Both the position numbers and the translations under genes were made by a program. From Acidobacteriaceae bacterium (GTDB taxonomy: Bacteria > Acidobacteriota > Terriglobia > Terriglobales > Acidobacteriaceae): 64,000 nucleotides of DNA. Positions 57,186-64,000 of the stretch are shown here, piece by piece. Below the pieces are notes generated by a model. That model was not told the origin of the DNA and made no database searches. It saw only the letters and a program-made list of their open reading frames with translations. The stretch spans positions 1 through 64,000 of the forward strand of contig JAPWKG010000006.1 in assembly GCA_028283625.1 (NCBI GenBank), given 5' to 3'. Each line of letters opens with the position of its first letter. Position 1 is the first letter of the stretch.

Positions 57186-58240
57186 CGCTCAATCCGCAAT
57201 GGCGTGACGGCCTCCCCGTCTTCCACCCCCGGCGTTACTGCAACAACGGCCACATCCAGACCATCGCCGGCAACTTTCTGCCGCGCCCGCATCACGGCCT
57301 CCCCCCTGCCACGCAGCACCTCGTAGAGGTCTCCCCCGCGCGACACTCGCAGATCGCCAGCCAGGTCCGCTGTGAATGTCACTGGCAGCCGGTAGAGCGG
57401 CGTCGCGAGAGCCTGACCGTGCTTGTGCTGCATGGGCTGGAAGGCTCCTCCCGCTCGCAATACGTTCTGGGCAACGCCTCCAAGCTCTGGTCCGCGGGCT
57501 GCAACATCATCCGCATGAACATGCGTAACTGCGGCGGCACAGAGCGCCTTACCCCTACGCTCTACCACTCCGGGCTCTCGAACGACGTGCTGGCAGTCAT
57601 GCAGCACTTTCTCTCAACCGAAGACCTCACACGCTTCGCCCTCATCGGCTACTCCATGGGCGGCAACCTCGTGCTGAAAATGGCAGGCGAGCTTGGCCAG
57701 CACACGCCGGAAGCCCTGACCGCGGTCGTCGGTGTCTCACCGGCTGTGGACCTCGGAGCCTCGGCAGACGCGCTGCATCGCCCCGCCAATCGTATCTACG
57801 AGTGGAAGTTCCTGAACTCGCTGGTGAACCGTTATCGCCGCAAAGCGATGCTTTTCCCGCGAGCCTTCGATCCGATGCGCGCCAACGGCGTTCGCTCCGT
57901 ACGCGACTTCGACGAACGCATCACCGCGCTCTACTCCGGCTTCCAGTCCGCCAACGATTACTACGACCGCGCAGCCGCCGCACGCGTTCTCGATCGCATC
58001 GCCGTGCCCACGCTCATCCTCCACGCCAGCGACGACCCCTTCATCCGCTTTGAAGCAAAGACGCTCGCCCTGATCGAAGCCAACCCCAACATCGACTTCC
58101 TCGAAACGGCTCACGGCGGCCATTGCGCCTTCCTCGCCGAGCCCCAGCAGCAACTTGGCTACGACGGGTATTGGGCTGAGCACGCCGCCATGCGCTTTCT
58201 CTTGGCCCATCAATCTTTCGGCTCAGATCGCGTATCCTAA
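57182..58240 (+). CDS. Alpha/beta hydrolase, YheT-like
   Basis: 352 residues. Conserved features of the YheT/ABHD family: PRRYCNNGHIQTIAG, VLVLHGLEGSSRSQY, the nucleophile Ser in IGYSMGGNLVLKM, Asp in HASDDPFI and His in THGGHCAF-like AHGGHCAF. This is a Ser-Asp-His esterase of unknown substrate. It overlaps the DUF72 gene by four bases and lies four bases before the next gene. Confidence 0.9.
   Translation: MTLNPQWRDGLPVFHPRRYCNNGHIQTIAGNFLPRPHHGLPPATQHLVEVSPARHSQIASQVRCECHWQPVERRRESLTVLVLHGLEGSSRSQYVLGNASKLWSAGCNIIRMNMRNCGGTERLTPTLYHSGLSNDVLAVMQHFLSTEDLTRFALIGYSMGGNLVLKMAGELGQHTPEALTAVVGVSPAVDLGASADALHRPANRIYEWKFLNSLVNRYRRKAMLFPRAFDPMRANGVRSVRDFDERITALYSGFQSANDYYDRAAAARVLDRIAVPTLILHASDDPFIRFEAKTLALIEANPNIDFLETAHGGHCAFLAEPQQQLGYDGYWAEHAAMRFLLAHQSFGSDRVS
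58233..58238 (+). promoter_or_regulatory. TANNNT hexamer 6 nt before the 204-residue gene
   Basis: TATCCT inside the end of the YheT-like gene, six bases before the ATG at 58245, no Shine-Dalgarno between. Predicts a leaderless mRNA. Confidence 0.35.
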
Positions 58241-58244
58241 AGCG

Positions 58245-58859
58245 ATGCTCGCTGAGTGGACCGCTGATTGCTCTGAAGATTCTCCGACCCTGGTCGTACC
58301 CTGGGCCGATCCGGAGAGTGGCCTCCACTTCGTCGACCTGCGCGCCGAGCCCTACGACATCTCCGAGATTCACGAAATCGAGCACTACCCCGCTCTCGGC
58401 CGCGCCCTGCGCTCGCTCAACGCTCTACGTTCTCCGCTCTTCACCGCCAAGTGCGACGCATGGCCGCTCGAAGACGAAGAGATGCTCGCCGGTCTGCGCC
58501 TGGAGCTGGATCTGGACGACACCGCCTCACTGCACGGCCTGAGTGGCTACATCGACATCCTCTGGCGTGACCGGGCCCTCTTTGCATCGGCACATCAGCA
58601 GCAGGACCGGCTCGATAAGCTCGTCCGCCGGCTCGCCCGGCTCACCCACCCTCACGCCAGCGTCGAGCTCACGCTCCGGCCCGCGGTGCTGGAGCGCGAA
58701 ACCGTCCTCGAAGGCTTTGCGGTCACCGTCTACGTCACAGCGGTTGCTGCCGACGCTCCCTCCGCACTGCGAGAGTGGGAGCTGGCGCTTGAAGACATTG
58801 TGACTGTCTTGCGTGCCCGGGAGTTCGAAGTTCCCCGCACGTCCGCTACAATCGATTAG
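58245..58859 (+). CDS. Conserved protein of unknown function
   Basis: 204 residues, cytosolic. Acidic N-terminus (MLAEWTADCSED), central LFTAKCDAWPLEDEEMLAG and GLSGYIDILWRDR, and a C-terminal domain (ASVELTLRPAVLERETVLEGFAV and so on) that looks like a mixed alpha/beta fold. No family recognised. It follows the YheT-like gene by four bases and precedes tRNA-Arg. Confidence 0.7.
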   Translation: MLAEWTADCSEDSPTLVVPWADPESGLHFVDLRAEPYDISEIHEIEHYPALGRALRSLNALRSPLFTAKCDAWPLEDEEMLAGLRLELDLDDTASLHGLSGYIDILWRDRALFASAHQQQDRLDKLVRRLARLTHPHASVELTLRPAVLERETVLEGFAVTVYVTAVAADAPSALREWELALEDIVTVLRAREFEVPRTSATID

Positions 58860-58872
58860 TCCCTGCGCCGGG

Positions 58873-58949
58873 GGACGCGTAGCTCAATTGGATAGAGCAC
58901 CGACCTTCTAAGTCGGGGGTTACAGGTTCGATCCCTGTCGCGTCCACCA
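58873..58949 (+). tRNA. tRNA-Arg (UCU anticodon)
   Basis: Full cloverleaf: acceptor GGACGCG/CGCGTCC, D arm GCTC/GAGC, anticodon stem CCGAC/GTCGG around CTTCTAA (anticodon TCT), T arm ACAGG/CCTGT around TTCGATC, and an encoded CCA end. Confidence 0.95.
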
Positions 58950-58975
58950 TCTCCGCAACCAGGGATCGCCCCTGC

Positions 58976-60226
58976 CTACATCTCGACCGCTTCCTTCTCT
59001 TCCGCCGTCAGGTGGTGCGGCTTCTGTGGATGCTTGCGGCTATATCCTGTTGCGTGGCGCAGCCCTGCAAGGCCGATCAGCACAAGCTGCAGAATGCAAA
59101 CGCCGTCCCAGTTCCAGCGCGACCAGGCCATCGTCGCCAACGCCGAGCCCGCTGCGCCGCCAATGAAGTACATCGTCATGTAGACCGTGTTGATGCGCGA
59201 GCGCGCCTCCGAGCCCAGGCCGAAGATACGCGTCTGGTTAGCCACCTGCAGCATCTGCTGCCCCATATCCAACACCAGCACGCCCAGCACAAGCGCAGTC
59301 AGGCGCACCGCGATGCCGCCGTGCAGCTTGTCAGCCCCCCACAGCACCAGCAGAGCCACCGTGAAGATCGCTCCCGCCACCGTCACCACATAGCGCGTGC
59401 CGTGTTTATCGGAAAGCCGTCCCGCAATCGGTGCAACGGTCGCCCCGGCAGCGCCGACGATGCCGAACGATCCCGCTACGCCCGGTCCCAGCCCCATATG
59501 GTCATGCAGCATAAACGCCAGCGTCGTCCAGAAGCAGGAGAAGGAGGCGAAGCTGAGCGCTCCCATCATTCCAGCCTCTCGCAGCAGCGGCTCCTTCATA
59601 TACAGCGTGCCCAGCGAGCGAATCGTCTGCCCATAGCTCAGCTTCTGCTTCGGCTCCAGCTTCGGCATCAACCGCCCCATGATCGGCACAAAGGCAAGGT
59701 TCATCACCGCGGCAGCGAGAAAGACCACGCGCCAGCCATGCCAGCCGCTCAGCCATCCGGCAAAGGTACGCGCCAGCAGAACCCCCAGCAGCAGGCCGGT
59801 CATCACCGTGCCAATAGCCTGTCCACGACGCTCCTTCGGTACCAGGTCCGGCGCAATCGGCAACGCAATGTGCGTCACAGCGGCAAACAATCCGACCAGA
59901 ATACTGGCCAGCAGCATTGCGGTAACGTTCGGCGCCATCGCGGCCAGCAGCAGCGCCACGGAGACCGCGGCGTAAAGGCGCATCATCAGGCTGCGGCGCT
60001 CGGTAATATCCCCAAGCGGCACCAGACAAAGCAGGCCGGCGGCATACCCTACCTGGGTCATCGTTGCGACAAAGCCCATCGCATGCGGCCCGGCATGGAA
60101 GCTCTTGCCCATGACCAACAGCAGCGGCTGGTTGTAATAAATGGAGCCCACGCCCACCGCGCAGGCAAGGCCGAGAAACGGGAGAACGCCCCGTCCGCCC
60201 TTCGTACTATCGGCTTGATCTGTCAT
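58976..60226 (-). CDS. MFS transporter
   Basis: 416 residues with 12 membrane helices in two halves. VGSIYYNQPLLLVMGKSF, the loop GDITERRSLMMR (motif A) and the second-half repeat AGRLSDKHGTRYV are typical of major facilitator antiporters of the drug/sugar type. The substrate cannot be told. GGAGAGAAG precedes the ATG. Divergent from mnmA. Confidence 0.88.
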   Translation of the reverse strand: MTDQADSTKGGRGVLPFLGLACAVGVGSIYYNQPLLLVMGKSFHAGPHAMGFVATMTQVGYAAGLLCLVPLGDITERRSLMMRLYAAVSVALLLAAMAPNVTAMLLASILVGLFAAVTHIALPIAPDLVPKERRGQAIGTVMTGLLLGVLLARTFAGWLSGWHGWRVVFLAAAVMNLAFVPIMGRLMPKLEPKQKLSYGQTIRSLGTLYMKEPLLREAGMMGALSFASFSCFWTTLAFMLHDHMGLGPGVAGSFGIVGAAGATVAPIAGRLSDKHGTRYVVTVAGAIFTVALLVLWGADKLHGGIAVRLTALVLGVLVLDMGQQMLQVANQTRIFGLGSEARSRINTVYMTMYFIGGAAGSALATMAWSRWNWDGVCILQLVLIGLAGLRHATGYSRKHPQKPHHLTAEEKEAVEM

Positions 60227-60300
60227 TGCGTCTTCTCTCCTCCAGTCTACGCGGCGGCAAAGGAAAAGCAGAGGTTTCTGAAAGATCTATCGGAAAGAAC

Positions 60301-60306
60301 TATCAT
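60301..60306 (+). promoter_or_regulatory. TANNNT hexamer 8 nt before the first mnmA ATG
   Basis: TATCAT, eight bases before the ATG at 60315 (AGAGAGGA between). Same layout as at 32630. Confidence 0.45.
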
Positions 60307-60314
60307 AGAGAGGA

Positions 60315-61448
60315 ATGGCAACGATGGCTCACAACCCGGCGGAAACAGAGACGATCGCCATCGCCATGTCCGGCGGTGTCGACTCTTCAACGGTCGCGGC
60401 GATGCTGCGCGCCGAAGGCTACCCGATCGTCGGTCTCACCCTTCAGCTCTGGAACCAGCGCCGCCTCGCTGGCCGGGAAGGCATGCCGGAGTCCGTGCAG
60501 GGCCGCTGCTGCTCCATCGACGACGTCTACGACGCCCGGCGGGTTGCCGAGCAGCTCGGCATCCCCTACTACCTCGTCAACGCACAGGAGCGTTTCGAGG
60601 ACGAGGTCGTTCGTCCCTTCGTCGACGAGTACCTCGCAGGACGCACCCCCATCCCCTGCACCCTCTGCAACAACCACCTCAAGTTCGACCAGCTTCTGGC
60701 CACCGCTCGCGGTATCGGAGCCGAGCGCATCGCCACCGGGCATTACGCGCGCAACCGTTTTGACGAAGCACGCAACCGCTGGGTCCTCTCCCGGCCTGCG
60801 GACAAGAGCAAGGATCAAACCTACTTCCTCTTCGGACTCACGCAGGAACAGCTTGCACGTACCCTTTTCCCCCTCGGCGAGATGGAAAAGCCTGCCGTGC
60901 GCGCACTCGCGGCCGTCCACGAACTCGAGCTGGCACAAAAGCCTGACTCGCAGGAGATCTGCTTCATCCCCGGCGGCTCCTACTCGCACTTCCTCCACGC
61001 CTACCTGGAGGAACAGGGACGCACCATGCCAGATTCGGCCGGTGAGCTGGTCAACAGCAGCGGCGAAGTGCTGGGGCAGCACGAAGGCATCCACGCCTTT
61101 ACCGTCGGGCAGCGCAAGGGTCTCGGCATCAGCTCACCGAACCCGCTCTATGTGCTCAAAATCCACCCCGACTCGCACCGCGTCGAAGTCGGCGAAGACA
61201 CGCAGCTTTACACGCGCCAGCTCCACGCCAACCGTCTCAACTGGGTCTCCATCGCGGAGCCGTCTGAGGCGATACGCGTCAGCATCAAGGTGCGCCACCG
61301 TCACGAACCCGCCCAGGCCACGCTCCGCGTCACCGGGCCCGATACGGTTGAAGCCGAGTTTGACGAGCCGCAACGCGCCATCACCCCCGGCCAATCCGCC
61401 GTCTTCTATCAAGGGGACGAAGTCGCAGGCGGCGGCTGGATCTACTAG
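60315..61448 (+). CDS. mnmA: MnmA, tRNA 2-thiouridylase
   Basis: 377 residues. The PP-loop ATPase motif AMSGGVDSS is at 18-26; the catalytic cysteines are Cys118 (TLCNNHLKFD) and Cys216 (SQEICF). The C-terminal beta-barrels are present (FTVGQRKGLG, VEAEFDEPQRAITPGQSAVFY). It puts sulfur on U34 of tRNA-Glu, -Gln and -Lys. The start may be ATG 60315 (eight bases after TATCAT) or ATG 60324, for which AGAGG would be a normal Shine-Dalgarno. Confidence 0.95.
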   Translation: MATMAHNPAETETIAIAMSGGVDSSTVAAMLRAEGYPIVGLTLQLWNQRRLAGREGMPESVQGRCCSIDDVYDARRVAEQLGIPYYLVNAQERFEDEVVRPFVDEYLAGRTPIPCTLCNNHLKFDQLLATARGIGAERIATGHYARNRFDEARNRWVLSRPADKSKDQTYFLFGLTQEQLARTLFPLGEMEKPAVRALAAVHELELAQKPDSQEICFIPGGSYSHFLHAYLEEQGRTMPDSAGELVNSSGEVLGQHEGIHAFTVGQRKGLGISSPNPLYVLKIHPDSHRVEVGEDTQLYTRQLHANRLNWVSIAEPSEAIRVSIKVRHRHEPAQATLRVTGPDTVEAEFDEPQRAITPGQSAVFYQGDEVAGGGWIY

Positions 61449-61461
61449 CCCTCCACCTGAT

Positions 61462-61513
61462 CGTGAAAGCAGAGCGGCTGCGAGAGATCTCTCGCAGCCG
61501 CTTTGCTTTCACG
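61462..61513. terminator. Bidirectional terminator
   Basis: 24-base arms (one G-U pair), GATC loop, between the convergent mnmA and DUF948 genes. Confidence 0.85.
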
Positions 61514-61536
61514 CTTTCCGGTCCTATGCATCCCGA

Positions 61537-62130
61537 TTACAGATCGTAACGATCCGGCCGCGCCTTCGGCTTGAACGGGGAGCGTTCGAGCAGCGTCTCT
61601 AACCCCGCCTTCAGACCCGCGATAATGCCTGCCACCTGACGAACCGGCCCCTTGATGCTCTCCTGCACCGTGCGGGAAACCTCATAGGTGGTCGTCAACG
61701 CGTCGGTCACAATGCCGTCCACGCGTGAGACCTGCACACGCGAGCGCTCATTGATGTCCTGCACCGTGCGATTCAGTTCATCGATCGTGGACGCCATCTC
61801 ATCCACCTTCGTGCGCACCACATAGCTCACCTGCTCAGCATTCGCGCTCATCACGCGCACGCGCGGACCAATCTCATCGATAAGCGCATCGGCCTTGGCC
61901 AACACCGGCGCACTCTTTTGCTGGAACGCGTCCGCAACGCCGTCCATCTTACGAATCAGCTTCCAGGCCGCACCTGCAGCCGCGATCACCGCAACAGCCT
62001 GCATCACCATGCACAGCGCAATCACGCCCAGAAACATCGAGGCGTGATGCGTATCCTGATGCACGCCTTCCTGCAACATCACCATCGCCAAAGACCCAAA
62101 CGCTGCAGTCAACATGTACACCACCTTCAC
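61537..62130 (-). CDS. DUF948-like membrane-anchored coiled-coil protein
   Basis: 197 residues from GTG 62130. Two hydrophobic stretches (about 3-20 and 33-58) anchor the protein; the rest (about 70-170) is a long helix with heptads (ALIDEIGPRVRVMSANAEQ, DELNRTVQDINERSRVQV), like DUF948 and methyl-accepting-type helices. Function unknown. It is downstream of the YtxH-like gene in the same direction, with a hairpin between. Confidence 0.75.
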   Translation of the reverse strand: MKVVYMLTAAFGSLAMVMLQEGVHQDTHHASMFLGVIALCMVMQAVAVIAAAGAAWKLIRKMDGVADAFQQKSAPVLAKADALIDEIGPRVRVMSANAEQVSYVVRTKVDEMASTIDELNRTVQDINERSRVQVSRVDGIVTDALTTTYEVSRTVQESIKGPVRQVAGIIAGLKAGLETLLERSPFKPKARPDRYDL

Positions 62131-62181
62131 TCAGAAATCAGTTCCACTCTACGAAGGAGAGAGGTCTCGTAGCAAGTAAGC

Positions 62182-62210
62182 GGGCCGGCCCGAATTCCTC
62201 GAACCGGCCC
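62182..62210 (-). terminator. Hairpin after the YtxH-like gene
   Basis: 12-base arms (GGGCCGGCCCGA and TCGAACCGGCCC, with two G-U pairs) and a five-base loop. No U-rich tail, so weak or Rho-assisted. Confidence 0.45.
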
Positions 62211-62250
62211 TCCCTGTGTTTCGGTTGCCTTTTCCCTTGCAGGCTGCTGC

Positions 62251-62670
62251 TTAGGAAATCTCTGCCGTCTTATTGGAGTAGGCTTCCTTGCCGGCTTCTA
62301 CTGCAGCCGCTACTGCTTCCTGCTGGTTTTGAACGACCTCTTTCCCACGGTCTACATACTGCGTCCACTGGGTGCGGCCCTTCTCGTAGTATTCCTTGCC
62401 TTTATCGGCATACTCGTTGGCGGTCTGCTTCCCCTTCTTCAGGTACTCTTTGCCCTTTTGCTTGCCTTGCTCCACGTATTGCGAGGCCTGTTCCTTACCC
62501 TGAGAATAGAGAGCATTGGCGCGATCCTTGGCTTCCAGTGCTCCAGCCTTCAGATCTTCCCGGGTCTCCTTGCCTGCCTTGGGCGCATACAACACACCCA
62601 CTACAGCACCGATGCCCAGTCCTGCCAGAAACCAACCAAACCCGCCTACGCCGTTGTCGTTATTCGCCAT
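62251..62670 (-). CDS. YtxH-domain protein with 11-residue repeats
   Basis: 139 residues from ATG 62670 with GGAGG upstream. A glycine-rich membrane helix (GGFGWFLAGLGIGAVVGVLYAP) begins the protein; this and KAGKETREDL are the YtxH signature. Then comes a Lys/Gln/Tyr-rich helix in which KGKEY-type units recur about every 11 residues (about 50-105), an amphipathic repeat like those of LEA-type stress proteins. Probably a stress-related envelope protein. Confidence 0.85.
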   Translation of the reverse strand: MANNDNGVGGFGWFLAGLGIGAVVGVLYAPKAGKETREDLKAGALEAKDRANALYSQGKEQASQYVEQGKQKGKEYLKKGKQTANEYADKGKEYYEKGRTQWTQYVDRGKEVVQNQQEAVAAAVEAGKEAYSNKTAEIS

Positions 62671-62867
62671 CGCTTCCTCCAAAATCATATTTCCCGCGAA
62701 GGCACACGCTAATTGCGCACACCATCCTCGGCGTCTGTTAAGACAGATGCCCCCGCTCCAATGCGGGTTGTGTAATTCTACGGCCTGAAAATTTATTGTG
62801 GGGCACTTGCAGAAAGAAGGACATCCCTTGCATCCTATGCGTTTAGATGCCGTAAGGAGGCCATCAC

Positions 62868-63890
62868 ATGACCATAAGAGTTTCGATGGAGCGCATGGCG
62901 CTCACCGTAGCGCTGAGCGCTGTCGCACTGACCGCTGGCTGCAAAAAGACGATCGATGACGCGACCCTTGCAAACAACGTCAAGCAGGCTCTCGCTGGAG
63001 ACCCCTCGATCGCCCAGCAGCCCCTTCAGGAGACCGTCGTCAACGGTGTCGTGACCCTCACCGGCACCGCAACCGATGACACCGCACGCTCCGTCGCCGC
63101 GCAGGATGCTGCACGCGTTGCCGGCGTCAAAGAGGTTGTCAACAACATTGCTCTGCCCGGCGCAGCCCCCACGCCCACCATCACCACCCCGGAAGCTCCC
63201 GCCTCGCCTCGTCCCGCTACAGAGTCTGAGAAGAAGAGCATCGCCGCCAACAAGCCCCTGCCTCCGCCGCCTGCGGCACAGCAAAAGCCGGCGACTCCGC
63301 CGCCGCCTCCGGCTCCGGTGGTCCGTAACATCACCGCACCCGCGGGTACGCCGCTCTCCATCCGCATCACGGAAACGCTTAGCAGCAAAGACACCCAGGC
63401 CGGCACGCCCTTCAACGGCGTGTTGAACAGCCCGGTCGTCGTCAGCGGTATCACCGTGCTGCCCTCCGGCTCCCCTGTCTCCGGCACCGTCGTAGACGCC
63501 AAGGACGCTGGCCACTTCAAGGGCAACTCCCTGCTCGCCATCCAGTTGACGGCGGTACGCCGCAAGGGACAGCTGCTTCCTATCTCCACCGACGTTTACT
63601 CCGTCGAGGGTAAGGGCCGCGGCAAGAACTCGGCACTCAAGATCGGCGGCGGCGCTGCAGCGGGCGCTCTGCTCGGCGGCCTGATCGGCGGCGGTAAAGG
63701 CGCAGGCATCGGCGCACTGGCTGGCGGCGGTGGCGGTGCTGCATACCAGGGCTTCACGCGTGGTGAGCAGGTAGAGATTCCGTCGGAGAGCGCACTGCGC
63801 TTCCGCCTCTCTGCCCCCATCACCATCCAGACCACGGAGACACCGTCGGCTGACACCGCGACTCCTTCCACGGGCCTGCAGACACGCTAA
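62868..63890 (+). CDS. BON-domain lipoprotein with glycine zipper
   Basis: 340 residues. A lipobox (LTAGC, Cys25) marks it as a lipoprotein. A BON domain (about 32-95, LANNVKQALAGDPSIA, VVTLTGTATDD) is followed by a Pro-rich linker (about 100-150), a beta domain (about 150-245, LSIRITETLSSKDTQAG) and a glycine zipper (GGGAAAGALLGGLIGGGKG, about 263-281). BON domains bind membranes. AAGGAGG precedes the ATG. Likely outer-membrane stabilising. Confidence 0.87.
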   Translation: MTIRVSMERMALTVALSAVALTAGCKKTIDDATLANNVKQALAGDPSIAQQPLQETVVNGVVTLTGTATDDTARSVAAQDAARVAGVKEVVNNIALPGAAPTPTITTPEAPASPRPATESEKKSIAANKPLPPPPAAQQKPATPPPPPAPVVRNITAPAGTPLSIRITETLSSKDTQAGTPFNGVLNSPVVVSGITVLPSGSPVSGTVVDAKDAGHFKGNSLLAIQLTAVRRKGQLLPISTDVYSVEGKGRGKNSALKIGGGAAAGALLGGLIGGGKGAGIGALAGGGGGAAYQGFTRGEQVEIPSESALRFRLSAPITIQTTETPSADTATPSTGLQTR

Positions 63891-63917
63891 CGGAAGCAGT
63901 ATCCGCGCTTCGGGCCA

Positions 63918-63946
63918 GGGGCCTCGCCATCTTACGGTGAGGCCCC
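63918..63946 (+). terminator. Terminator after the BON-domain gene
   Basis: 11-base arms GGGGCCTCGCC and GGTGAGGCCCC (one G-U pair), loop ATCTTAC, followed by TTCGCTTTG. Confidence 0.75.
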
Positions 63947-64000
63947 TTCGCTTTGCCGCCGGTCAGGAATCTTTCTGGCTCCGGATGGAGTCTAACCAGC

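Noticed and set aside
56274-58949. tRNA genes as integration sites
   Set aside because: Neither 3' end is repeated nearby and no integrase gene is present.
59012-60763. 583-residue open frame on the plus strand
   Set aside because: Antisense to the MFS gene and then out of frame with mnmA; composition is Arg/His/Gln-rich with no domain.
60226-61602. 458-residue open frame overlapping mnmA
   Set aside because: Same strand but wrong frame; mnmA at 60315-61448 carries all catalytic motifs.

Overview
The window looks like a chromosomal segment of an acidobacterium (Acidobacteriota, probably class Terriglobia, near Granulicella, Terriglobus or Edaphobacter). The inference rests on protein families: two VWFA-related proteins of the acidobacterial type, many secreted proteins of unknown family, a DcaP-like porin, and core genes spread over short operons. 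No phage, IS element, CRISPR array or rRNA was seen. The genus assignment is inference only.

Region 1 (1-13,482, all minus strand) is a flagellar locus. In transcription order it reads: OmpR-type response regulator, orphan H-box (DHp-like) protein, sigma-54 activator without a DNA-binding domain, flgB, flgC, fliE, fliF, fliG, fliH, fliI, fliJ, fliK, flgD, flgE, terminator, sigma-54 promoter, fliL, fliN, fliO, fliP. Most genes overlap by ATGA/GTGA junctions. FliM is missing from its usual place between fliL and fliN. FlgD is very short, FliO has no membrane anchor, and fliP appears frameshifted within the last 30 bases at the window edge.

Region 2 (13,483-25,000) holds lexA, an orphan efflux adaptor, a DUF4097-type repeat protein, a phosphoglycolate phosphatase-like HAD enzyme, a dienelactone hydrolase-like protein, a PP2C phosphatase, a DcaP-like porin, an acyltransferase-3 membrane protein and an 889-residue secreted protein of unknown family.

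Region 3 (25,083-43,546) is mostly metabolic, on the minus strand: two APC amino-acid permeases, thiE, a small six-cysteine secreted protein, accC, a 72-residue membrane protein, accB and a Xaa-Pro peptidase. Then come a metallophosphoesterase, an excisionase-type HTH protein, a metallo-beta-lactamase-fold hydrolase, an acid phosphatase, a long-chain acyl-CoA synthetase, two VWFA-related proteins, a GT-C-type membrane protein and a DUF1015 protein.

Region 4 (43,846-64,000) holds a LolC/LolD-type ABC pair split by two genes, a [2Fe-2S] ferredoxin, recJ, an adaptor-TPR-TolC operon, a radical SAM protein resembling HpnJ, tRNA-His(GUG), tRNA-Arg(UCU), mnmA, DUF72, YheT-like, MFS, DUF948, YtxH and BON/glycine-zipper proteins.

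Two themes deserve attention. First, about ten genes with no usual Shine-Dalgarno sequence carry a TANNNT hexamer 6-8 nt before the start codon, which predicts leaderless mRNAs. Second, the flagellar regulatory module is built from incomplete signalling parts: a DHp-like helix pair without a kinase domain, and a sigma-54 activator with a degenerate receiver and no HTH.
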